This document shows, piece by piece, positions 49,965 through 59,563 of a stretch of DNA of 64,000 nt. Source of the stretch: Hermatobates lingyangjiaoensis (Eukaryota; Arthropoda; Insecta; Hemiptera; Hermatobatidae); assembly GCA_026182355.1 (NCBI GenBank), contig JAPFBL010000362.1:310001-374000 (forward strand). Reading direction: 5' to 3'. Position 1 is the first letter of the stretch, and the number at the start of each line of letters is the position of its first letter. The notes beneath the pieces were generated by a model. That model searched no databases. It saw only the letters and a program-made list of their open reading frames with translations, and was not told the origin of the DNA. The position numbers and the translations under genes were made by a program.

Positions 49965-50168
49965 ATAAAGATTTCACATATACACATGAAATAACAATCA
50001 ATGATCAAACACAATAAGAAATGGGAAAACAAGACTAAGATCTTTCAACCACAACAAGCGGTCATCGTGAGTCAATAACCCAACAGAGTCTTCTTTTTTT
50101 TCTTATTTCATATTGTGGTTTGGTCATTGATTGTTATTTTACGTGCTAATATGAAATCTTGTTTTATA
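49965..50168. mobile_element. AGAUCU-family palindrome, decayed
   Basis: Left core altered in stem II (CACAACAAG) and CTGACGA (ATCGTGAG); right arm keeps only the tail hairpin. Confidence 0.6.
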
Positions 50169-50189
50169 TATATATATATATATAATGAT

Positions 50190-50299
50190 AACAGTCGTTA
50201 TCAGCCTTTGGAGCGATTCACTTCTTTTCCTGAAGACGAGGACATCGAAATATAGTAGTGAGTTCAGTGATTTCCTTTCTATGTGTTCTTTTTAAATTC

Positions 50300-50312
<13 letters not shown>
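50190..50312 (+). mobile_element. AUAU-family unit
   Basis: Plus copy with ribozyme 50230-50254; tail CTATGTGTTCTTTTTAAATT into (TA)n at 50305. Confidence 0.65.
50230..50254 (+). ncRNA. Hammerhead-like ribozyme, stem III AUAU
   Basis: CTGAAGA, GA/TC, GAAA, ATAT, H17 = A. Stem II is only two or three pairs long. Confidence 0.6.
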
Positions 50313-50336
<24 letters not shown>

Positions 50337-50364
50337 GTATTTATAAATTTCTCGTCCATTTCTA

Positions 50365-50541
50365 TAAATTGGTCTCCAACCGTCTCTGTACCAGTGCGCT
50401 TGGTTTCCCTCTTTATCTCTCCTGAAGACGGTTCAACCGAAAATTAGAGACTGTAAGAGTGTGTTTTTAATTTCTCTATGTTTCTTTATTTACATTGAAC
50501 TGTATTTGTCCATTTCGTTTCGTATTTTTATCGAAAAAGTG

Positions 50542-50545
<4 letters not shown>
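50365..50545 (+). mobile_element. AAUU-family unit, single copy
   Basis: Head-truncated, with ribozyme 50422-50446 and tail motif GTCCATTTCGTTTCGTA (50507). Confidence 0.7.
50422..50446 (+). ncRNA. Hammerhead-like ribozyme, stem III AAUU
   Basis: CTGAAGA, GGTT/AACC with a minimal loop, GAAA, AATT, H17 = A, GAGA. Confidence 0.7.
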
Positions 50546-50569
<24 letters not shown>

Positions 50570-50575
<6 letters not shown>

Positions 50576-50981
50576 CTTTTTCGTTGGAAATACGATCCAA
50601 AACGGGCAAATATAGTTCAATATAGACAAAGAAACATAGAGAAATCAAAAGAACACACTTACAGTCTCTAATTTTTGGTTTGAACCGTCTTCAGGAGAGA
50701 TAAGAGAGGGAAACCAAGCGCACTGGTTCAGAGACGGTTGGAGACCGTCTCCAACCCGTCATAAGGTAGACAAGAATCAATTTAAATTAAAATAGGAATA
50801 TGACAAATAATAGGAGACGGGTTCCAAAAAAAATGGAGACCGGTTGGAGACGGTCTCCAACCGTCTCTGAACCAGTGCGCTTGGTTTCCCTCTCTTATCT
50901 CCTCTGAAGACGGTTCAAACCGAAAATTAGAGACAGTAAGTGTGTTCTTTTGATTTCTCTATGTTTCTTTGTCTATATTGA

Positions 50982-50990
<9 letters not shown>
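50570..50990. mobile_element. AAUU-family palindrome
   Basis: Left minus motif 50669-50694 has G12 changed (TTTTTGG); right plus ribozyme 50904-50929 is intact. The middle (50740-50850) contains repeated GGAGACGGT/ACCGTCTCC segments, a sign of repeated end joining at the heads. Confidence 0.7.
50904..50929 (+). ncRNA. Hammerhead-like ribozyme, stem III AAUU
   Basis: CTGAAGA, GGTT/AACC, GAAA, AATT, H17 = A, GAGA. Confidence 0.7.
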
Positions 50991-51039
<49 letters not shown>

Positions 51040-51088
51040 AATTCAAAACGAAGGAAACACACAGAAAGACATAGACATAATTCACATC

Positions 51089-51114
51089 GATATTTCGACC
51101 ATCGTCGTCATCAG
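51089..51114 (-). ncRNA. Hammerhead-like ribozyme, stem III AUAU
   Basis: CTGATGA, stem II GAC/GTC with loop GATG, GAAA, ATAT, H17 = C. Confidence 0.75.
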
Positions 51115-51225
51115 GAGGTGTGAAGAGCGAAGAGCGAAGAGTCCCGCAGGAAGGCAGGGCGGCGACTCTGAGGCGACTGAGTCGTTGCCCTGCCTTCCTG
51201 CGGGACTCTTCGCTCTTCACACCTC

Positions 51226-51251
51226 CTGATGACGACGATGGTCGAAATATT
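51226..51251 (+). ncRNA. Hammerhead-like ribozyme, stem III AUAU
   Basis: Same core, H17 = T. Stem I pairs CACCTC upstream with GATGTG downstream around one mismatch. Confidence 0.75.
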
Positions 51252-51338
51252 GATGTGAGTTATGTCTGTGTCTTTCTGTGTGTTTCCTTCGTTTTGAATT
51301 TATTTTATTTAAAAAAGTCTGCTGGACCGTTTCTTTTA

Positions 51339-51405
<67 letters not shown>

Positions 51406-51459
51406 GTTCAATATAAACAAAGAAACATAGAGAAATCAGAAGAACACACTTACAGTCTC

Positions 51460-51485
51460 TAATTTTCGGTTTGAACCGTCTTCAG
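51460..51485 (-). ncRNA. Hammerhead-like ribozyme, stem III AAUU
   Basis: CTGAAGA, GGTT/AACC, GAAA, AATT, H17 = A, GAGA with TCTC. Confidence 0.75.
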
Positions 51486-51596
51486 GAGAGATAAGAGAGG
51501 GAAACCAAGCGCACTGGATCAGAGACGGTTGGAGACCAACTGTTGGTCTCCAACCGTCTCTGATCCAGTGCGCTTGGTTTCCCTCTCTTATCTCTC

Positions 51597-51622
51597 CTGA
51601 AGACGGTTCAAACCGAAAATTA
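51597..51622 (+). ncRNA. Hammerhead-like ribozyme, stem III AAUU
   Basis: Identical to 51460-51485; best representative of the AAUU family. Confidence 0.75.
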
Positions 51623-51727
51623 GAGACTGTAAGTGTGTTCTTCTGATTTCTCTATGTTTCTTTGTTTATATTGAACTATATTTGTCCGTTTTGGATCGTA
51701 TTTCCAACGAAAAAAAGTGTATATATA

Positions 51728-51758
<31 letters not shown>

Positions 51759-51825
51759 ACTTTAAATTAGTCTCTATGGTATGTATTTCTAACTGATTCT
51801 ACTCGTATCTGTAGGGAAAAGGCAT

Positions 51826-51969
51826 TGTTCACTTTACAGTAGAGGCCTCTATTCCACCAGCCATTCATTCAATAATGATATCCTATTCACTAAAGGTTCA
51901 TCAAGACGGCAACAAAGCATACAACCCTTTCTGTTTAATCTTTTATCAGCCAATGCCCCATCATTGATA
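51826..51969 (+). other. Possible terminal exon, unknown protein
   Basis: After an acceptor-like TCGTATCTGTAG (ending at 51825) one frame reads GKGIVHFTVEASIPPAIHSI then YSLKVHQDGNKAYNPFCLIF and stops at TGA. The residue mix looks protein-like, unlike the AT-rich surroundings. No upstream exon was found, and I do not recognise the protein. May be chance or a transposon piece. Confidence 0.25.
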
Positions 51970-52725
51970 AAAGAAAAAAAAGGAACTTTCTTGCTATAGA
52001 AATTATAATTCATAATTCTTGCGTAACATTCATCAATAAGCTTTGCTAATACATAATTGACTTAAATCTGTTAATAAATTATATTCAATAATTTTCGCAA
52101 TATGACTTTTATAAGTCAGGGATGACTCATCTTCTTAGTGTACACTCCTTCTAACTGTTGTCTTTCATTATCTTATTCTTTAGCTATAATTTTTGCTTCA
52201 GTGAAATTAATATTATGCTCTTCATTCATATTATGTACTGATAGTGGAATTAATCAGATTTGTTCTTTTGTAGTACGTATATTAATATTGTTGCATTTTT
52301 TAAAATAACGGATCGCTTTATAGTTTTACGCTTGCTATATATGTAAGATTAGTGTATCATTTTAGTGGATCTTTTTTTGCAGATTTCAAAAAAAGATTTT
52401 CTGCTTTTTTTTGTTAATCCCTGTAAACCTTTCTTATCGGCCAAAGAATAATAAACTAAGTCGTGTATACTATTTTTGACTTCATTTGTTTTTATCGTTA
52501 TTTTTCTAATTTTGATTATTTAATGTTAGTGTGTGTAATTCTCTTTTCAATACTTGCTTTGTTGCTTGTGATACCACGAACAAATTTAAATTCGAAAACT
52601 TTTCTATCTTTTACTCGCCTACCACTATTTGATTTGATATTTGTACATCCTTTAAGTACTGAAAAAGGTCATGTTCAATTCAGTTTCTAGGGTAGTTATC
52701 CAGTAATTATAAATTTCGATCGAGC
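51970..52725. other. AT-rich DNA without recognised features
   Basis: No transposon ends, ribozyme core or repeat seen; a 75-codon frame at 52463-52690 shows no known motif. Confidence 0.35.
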
Positions 52726-52800
52726 AGAACTCTTCTTGTTTTATTTTTCTCCTTCTCCTGATGAGGATGAGGTCGAAATATTGAAGTGTGCGTAAAACAC
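52725..52800 (+). mobile_element. AUAU-type unit remnant
   Basis: Motif 52758-52782: CTGATGA, damaged stem II (GAT/GTC), GAAA, ATAT, T. It stops right at the start of the minisatellite. Confidence 0.55.
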
Positions 52801-53130
52801 GTAGAGTGTTTGGCTGCTCTCACTAGATTGTTTGACTGCTGTCACTAGAATGTTTGGCTGCACTCACTAGAGTGTTTGACTGCTCCCGCTAGAGTGTTTG
52901 ACTGCTCTCACTAGTGTTTGATTGCTTCCACTAGAGTGTTTGACTGCTCTCACTAGAGTGTTTGCTGCTCTTCCCAGAGTGTTTGACTGCTTTTATTAGA
53001 GTGTTTGACTGCTCTCACTATAGTTTTTGACTGCTCTCACTATAGTGTTTTACTGCTCTCACTAGTGTTTGATTGCTTCCACTAGAGTGTTTGACTGCTC
53101 TCACTAGAGTGTATGACTGCTCTCATGTTC
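52800..53130 (+). repeat. Minisatellite, 21-22 base unit, block 1
   Basis: About 15 copies of the unit GTGTTTGACTGCTCTCACTA with A/T and indel variants. Ends with ATGTTCAGGGAATACTTTCG, the same linker as in block 2. Confidence 0.85.
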
Positions 53131-53429
53131 AGGGAATACTTTCGTCAATGAGTGCTAATACGTTGATTTAATGACTGTTTTATCACTATAATGACTGTTA
53201 TCACTCTTAGCATATGTAGTAAGAGATTACACAGTAACTTTGATGCTCATGAGTAAAGAGTGATACCCACTGGTTCAACTTTTCACATTATTTTATAGCA
53301 TATTATCGTAGTAGTATATCCCTTGGTGATTTTCTTTTAAGTCATCTTGGAGGATTCTGGGAAGGTGAGGAGGAAGCAAAGATTCATACAAATGGATTTG
53401 GGTGAGAGGAAAGGTTGTTGTGAAATGAC

Positions 53430-53657
53430 TTATAACGATCTAGAGGCTAAAATTTGAATGAATGGAATTCTTAGGTCTTTATGAAGGGTGTAGTTTTTGT
53501 CGTAATACGGAACATTTATGATAGTGCGGAGGATTCTAGATTGCAATGATTGTATTCTATGAATATTGGAAGGTTTTGTACAACCCCATAGTTCAAATCC
53601 GTAAGTCCAGGTCGGTTGCAGTAATGTTTTGTATAGCAGTACTTTGTTATATAGCAA
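53430..53657 (-). pseudogene. Jockey-type LINE reverse transcriptase fragment
   Basis: Minus frame: VLLYKTLLQPTWTYGFELWG then NIHRIQSLQSRILRTIINVP. This is the conserved C-terminal block of Jockey-clade RTs (LQ..WTYG..LWG). Truncated on both sides. Confidence 0.75.
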
Positions 53658-53659
53658 GG

Positions 53660-54620
53660 TGTTTAGTACAAAATTTCTGTTCTCTGTTTGGACGCACTCG
53701 TCACTTGTTTACTAAGTCTGTTTGGGTCTTAGTCTGTTAGTTTAGTTACTTTGGGTCTTAGTTGGGTCTAAGTCTGTTCGCATTGCACTGTTTTAAGTGT
53801 GAATCATCTATATTTCTAGAACCAAGCAAAACTAGAATCAAAATAGAACAATATACAACATACTAAAGGATTAATTTAAAATTAAAACAAATTACGTATT
53901 TTAAAGACGTTAAACTGTTTTAAAACATTTGTTTAAGGCCAAAATTTGATGTATTGATTTATTTTCAAATACCCAATTATTTCCAAGAAAAGATTGTTTG
54001 ATAATAAAGAACAAACTAATCGCTTTGAGTATTTGTTCATAATTCTGAAGAACGGCTTTTATTGATTTATTAACCTTTGAAACTAAAAAAAAAAAAAAAA
54101 AGACAGAAGTTGTCAAAACCCTCAGCGTGCAAATATTTTTAAGGAATGTCATGAAACCTCTAAGGTGTTTTCAATTTTCTTTTACCATTTCTTTGTCATA
54201 CAACCCACATCGACTTTTTCTCTCTCTCTTTCATATTTATTATTCTATAAAGGGAAATCACGACACAATACTTTTTTTTTTCTCTTTCAAGAAAACTGAA
54301 ATGGTTCAATTTATTTATCTACAAAATTATCCAATTTTGTACAATTAGAAACTTATATACACAATTGGTTTTAATTTCTTTAACAAAGTACTAATAATTT
54401 TTAGTAGAATAGAAACACGTTAAAACAGGCAGTATATCACATTGATTTAGTGTTCATTCAGTGATACCAACACACAAACAAATCACTGACAGTCCATCAA
54501 ACATTTAATATCGTAATTTAAAAAAAGACCGTGTGACTCTTTCTGAAGGCCTCAGAAACTGGTATTTAAGATAGTACCATATATATGTTGCTACCACCAC
54601 AAAAGTTACTGGACATTGCG
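53660..54620. other. AT-rich DNA without recognised features
   Basis: No frames or repeats recognised beyond simple A and T runs. Confidence 0.35.
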
Positions 54621-54629
54621 TTTGATTAA

Positions 54630-54905
54630 ATCATTGCCCCATTAAAAAAAATGACTTTACCATAATTACTCCCAAGCAATAGGGTTCATCTACACTATGG
54701 GGCCAATTTTTGTGTAAAATATCAATTTGATCCATCAAATATTCTAGACCGAAGCGTCTACACAAACTTTTGGATATATAATCACCTACCCACACACACA
54801 AACAGACATCATTGAAAAAACTTCATAAAACAACTTTGGGAACCTCAAAACATGTAATTCCGTCAAAATTTCTAGATCGACTATAGTAAAGTAAAAATCA
54901 TTAAA
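54630..54905. repeat. Dispersed repeat (copy 2 of 10600-10920)
   Basis: Shares the ordered blocks listed for copy 1, with a shorter CA-rich middle. Ends TATAGTAAAGTAAAAATC. Same orientation as copy 1. Confidence 0.6.
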
Positions 54906-55084
54906 GTAGTACGGAAAACACTTTTGCTGAAATTTATATTGTTTTGATTTAACACGTCAATATATTCCAAAATACAGAAAACAATTCTTCTTGCATAAAC
55001 AATAAAGTAACTTTTCAGATATCTGTTGATAACAGCTCACGAAACAGAAGGTATTAAAAACTCCAAGCACAAATCTTACAATAT

Positions 55085-55195
55085 TTATATCAATTAATGA
55101 TGAAACCACAATATGAAATGGGAAAACAAAACTAAGATCTTTCAACCGTAACAAGCGGTCTTCGTCAGAGTCAAAAACCCTACTGAAACACTAGA
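55085..55195 (-). mobile_element. AGAUCU-family unit, single minus copy
   Basis: Tail TTAATGATGAAACCACAATA and intact ribozyme 55134-55168; head ends CCCTACTGAAAC. Confidence 0.65.
55134..55168 (-). ncRNA. Hammerhead-like ribozyme, stem III AGAUCU
   Basis: CTGACGA, GACCG/CGGTT, GAAA, AGATCT, T; the next bases are AGTT, so stem I is one pair weaker. Confidence 0.65.
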
Positions 55196-55199
55196 TGCA

Positions 55200-56565
55200 G
55201 AAAACATCTGGTGAGGGGTTGAGAAGAGTGGGAGGGAAGAGTGGTATTTTAAAAGAGTGAAAACGCAGGAAAGGATTAATGTCCAGAAAGGGATGTTTAT
55301 GGAAACAAAGGAGTACAGTAAGAAAAAGTAAAAAACTATCCGCTAGCTGTCAACCCTCTTAGAAGAGGCTATTGCCCTCGTAACAAAAGTATAAAGTTTG
55401 AAGAGACCGTTACTAATGTTTATAATATTAGATCTATTAAATTTAATTAGAGACGATTCAATAATATTTCTTAACAACTTCGATTTCCATAGGTAATAAA
55501 TTTAGCTCCATAATATTTATATCAAATATTGATTCTTAGAACTTTATAGTGAGTTAAATTTCTTAAAATATCAATTTTTATTTTACATTTTAAGAATACC
55601 AAGTGCATTTAATGTAGAAAAAAATATTTAAACATCTTGGATTTAGTTGAATTAAATAAAAGCATAGGCGTTCAATAAAGTTTGTGAATTGATTTGATAA
55701 TTATTGAAATATTACTGTTCAAGACGATAGTTTGAATTTCTGGATGGTTGAGTGTTGTATTATAATAATTTCAATAGTGTTAATGATAATTAGTTTCTAA
55801 TTAATATACTATTGGTTCTGTAATTTTGAGGATTACAGTATTGTGTTCGTCAGTAGTATCCCGCCAGGCTTTGCGGCAGCGATAATGGCTTAGTTGAAAT
55901 GATTAGTGGTTTCAAGGGATCGCTGCGTTTTAAGGATAAAAGGGCCTAATTGAAGCATTCACAAAATCTAGGCAACAATGTTATGTGTTAGTTAATATTC
56001 ATATGTAAACCTAAACATTCAACTATTACTGACGAAAGGTATGTACTCGTAGTTCATACATAACGTATTATGTATTGAAGATAGGATTAAACTAATGATT
56101 ATTTGTACAAAATCCATGTATAGATGGTCAAGCATAATAAATGGGTTTTTGTTACTTATAGGGCGGATCTAGTGGTATTTGTCTAGAAGATTCTTCCGTT
56201 ATGCATTAATAGTAAATACTGAAATGTCACACTTGTTTATTTAAACAACCATTCTCATCAGGAGATTCAAAGTCACGAGGAGGTTAAAAGCCTTTGAAGG
56301 CTAAAGGTTTTTGTTGCTTATCCGTCAAGGATTTTAGCCAACATATGAAAAGAAATAAATAAAAAATACTAATAAAAGAGCAAAAAAAAAAAGGAAAAAG
56401 ATAATATGAGTACTCCTCAAAAACTTGTAGTATAATTGTGTCACGAATGTGTTTTGAGGATTTGAACACAAAAACAGTAAGTTAAAAAAACTGTAACCAT
56501 GAGAATTAGAGATAATGCTTTTTTACATCGGCCAAGCCTCAGCTCAGCTGAGCCTTCGTTTGTGT
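55200..56565. other. AT-rich DNA without recognised features
   Basis: No coding frames, element ends or repeats recognised. Confidence 0.35.
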
Positions 56566-56570
56566 TGTCG

Positions 56571-58190
56571 CAGGGAATACGTTCGTCAATGAGTGCTAAT
56601 ACGTTGATTTAAAGACTGCTCTTACGAGAGTGTTTGCTCTTACTAGAGTGTTTGGCTGCTCTCACTAGAGTGTTTGACTGCTGTCACTAGAATGTTTGGC
56701 TGCACTTACTAGGGTGTTTGACTGCTCTAACTAGTGTTTGATTGCTTCCACTAGAGTGTTTGACTGCTCTCACTAGAGTGTTTGCTGCTCTCCCTAGAGT
56801 GTTTGACTGCTTTTATTAGAGTGTTTGACTGCTCTCACTATAGTTTTTGACTGCTCTCACTATAGCGTTTACTGCTCTCTAGTTTTGATTGCTTCCACTA
56901 GAGTGTTTGACTGCTCTCACTAGAGTGTTTGCTGCTCTCCCTAAAGTGTTTGACTGCTTTTAATAGAGTGTTTGACTGCTCTCACTAGAGTGTTTGCTGC
57001 TCTCCCTATAGTGTTTGACTGCTCTCACTAGAGTGTTTGCTGCTCTCCCTAAAGTGTTTGACTGCTTTTAATAGAGTGTTTGACTGCTCCCACAAGAGTG
57101 TTTCATTGTTCTCACTAGAGTGTTTGACTGCTCTCATGTTCAGGGAATACGATCGTAAATGAGTGCTAATACGTTGATTTAATGACTGTTATCACTATAG
57201 TGTTTGACTGCTCTCACTATAGTGTTTGACTGCTTTTACTATAGTGTTTGACTGTTCTCACTAGAGTGTTACACTGCTCTCACTAGAGTGTTTGCAGCTC
57301 TCCCTATAGTGTTTGACTGCTTTTATTAGAGTGTTTGACTGCTCACACTAAAGTGTTTAACTGCTCTCACTAGAGTGTTTGACTGCTCCCACAAGAGTGT
57401 TTCACTGTTCTCACTAGAGTGTTTGACTGCTCTCATGTTTAGGGAATACGTTCGTCAATGAGTGCTAATACGTTGATTTAATGACTGTTATCACTATAGT
57501 GTTTGACTGCTCTGACTAGAGTGTTTGCTGCTGTCCCTATAGTGTTTGACTGCTTTTACTATAGTGTTTGACTGTTCTCACTAGAGTGTTACACTGCTCT
57601 CACTAGAGTGTTTGCAGCTCTCCCTATAGTGTTTGACTGCTTTTATTAGAGTGTTTGACTTCTCTCACTAAAGTGTTTAACTGCTCTCACTAGAGTGTTT
57701 GACTGCTCCCACAAGAGTGTTTCACTGTTCTGACTAGAGTGTTTGACTGATCTCGTGTTCAGGGAATACGTTCGTCAATGAGTGCTAATACGTTGATTTA
57801 ATGACTGTCATCACTATAGTGTTTGACTGCTTTCACTATAGTGTTTGACTGCTCTCACTAGTGTTTGATTGCTTCCACTAGAGTGTTTGACTGCTCTCAC
57901 TAGAGTGTTTGCTGCTCTCCCTAGAGTGTTTGACTGCTTTATTAGAGTGTTTGACTGCTCTCACTAAAGTGCTTAACTGCTCTCACTAGAGTGTTTGACT
58001 GCTCCCACAAGAGTATTTCACTGTTCTCACTAGAGTGTTTGACTGCTCTCATGTACAGGGAATACGTTCGTCAATGAGTGCTAATACGTTGATTTAATGG
58101 CTGCTATCACTATAGTGTTTGACTGCTCTCACTAGAGTTTTTCTCTGTTCTCACTAGAGTGTTTGACTGCTCTCATGTTCAGTCTTCTAT
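56571..58190 (+). repeat. Minisatellite with higher-order repeats, block 2
   Basis: Some 65-70 copies of the 21-22 base unit. The linker CAGGGAATACGTTCGTCAAT + GAGTGCTAATACGTTGATTT recurs at 56571, 57141, 57442, 57760 and 58056, giving higher-order units of about 296-318 bases in the last four intervals. Block 1 (52800-53190) ends with the same linker. Confidence 0.9.
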
Positions 58191-59400
58191 CAAATCCGTA
58201 ACCCCAAACACCCGGGTAACTCTAACAGCTTCACTCTAACAGCTTCACATCCTATTTGTGTTCTTGGAGCGCTCTGTCCTGCTATCCTCAATCTCTACCG
58301 TTCTTTATGTGTTTGTTAATTTTTGTTTTGTCTTATTTTTTCTTATCTTCACCGCATATGTTGTATACATTTTTCTTTTTTATCCAGGTTTGGTCGAGCA
58401 TAACACCAAAAGAAAAATAACAAGAAAGGAATGTAAAAAAAATGACATAGGTTTAATTTTTATCACTTTATCAATATCAATAATTGTATCAATAGAACCG
58501 AGTGTTTGATTTGGTCGTCTAGAATATGTAAGAGTCTGACACTATGGGTATAAATAATGCATTTCACCTCCTTACAAAAAAAAAAGTGTTTCTTTTATTT
58601 TATTTCATTTATTCTTATTTTCTCTTATTAAATAGGTTAGTATGGATTTATTTTAACGTTTATACGTAAAATATTCTTTTATTTTGAATCGAAATCTACG
58701 TTGGATTTTTGAAAATATTTGAAGTCAGAATGGTACAAGGTTAATTGGTTCGGAGTGAAATTCAGCGCACGGTTTGACAAGCTTATATCACGTAGAGCCC
58801 TGTCCGTATACAATCCTATTCCCAGATTTTCTAAACACCTTCTCCGTGTTTTTTTTTCATAAAAAAATTAAAACCAAAAGTCAAAATCATATACTTTTTT
58901 TAAAATATTTTAAAAATTGAATTATGTAGTTATCAATCATAAAAAAATTATATCTCCATTTTTTTTATGAAATGTTCACGTTATTGAAAAACAGTGAAAA
59001 TCAGAAAAAATGTTTCAGCGATATTTATTTGTTAAAATTTTAGTGTTTATGAAGATCTTTATTGATGGGTTTATCACAACCGTTAGTAATAAACCAATAA
59101 TATGTAAATCATGATATTGATTTATTTTAAGTTGAGATCGTCTAACTGAGCTGTCTTCAATCCAATGTTGCCTAGATCATTATTTCACTTGCCAAAAGGT
59201 TCAACTGTTTTCTGCTATAGGCTTACAGTATTGAAAGAATAATTTTGTACAAAAGTTAACAGCTATTACGTTTTATGAGTACGATAAATTACTACTTTTA
59301 TCGTAGTAACAGAAAACATATTAGGTACCTAAGCCTCTTAACAAATAAAATGAGCCAAAAATTAAATAAACCAATAATATTGTTTTTTTTTTTTTTTTAA
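58191..59400. other. AT-rich DNA, no gene recognised
   Basis: An 83-codon frame at 58258-58509 is rich in Phe/Val/Ile and lacks any known motif. Nothing else recognised. Confidence 0.35.
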
Positions 59401-59563
59401 ATAGAAACCGATCCCCTTTCTGGTTAAAACGTCAGCATTTACGGTCTTTTTGTTTGATGTGACGTTTGGGTACAATCACTCAGATTAGTGTCTACAACTG
59501 AATAATATTGGCTAGTGATATAGAAAATTATTTAAGTATTAAAGAAATCATCCTGGTTGCTTT

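Larger units (their letters stand above)
51035..51345. mobile_element. AUAU-family palindrome, both ribozymes intact
   Basis: Ribozymes 51089-51114 (minus) and 51226-51251 (plus). Heads meet near 51170-51185 (GGCGACTCTGAGGCGACT). Flanked on both sides by long (TA)n (50988-51034 and 51343-51403). Confidence 0.8.
51404..51720. mobile_element. AAUU-family palindrome, perfect arms
   Basis: Ribozymes 51460-51485 (minus) and 51597-51622 (plus); heads meet at 51538-51544. Right tail hairpin GTCC-GTTTT-GGAT at 51685, then (TA)n. Confidence 0.85.

Noticed and set aside
52800..58190. CRISPR-like array of short repeats
   Set aside because: Units of 21-22 bases are directly adjacent with no unique spacers, and the host is a eukaryote. 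It is a minisatellite.
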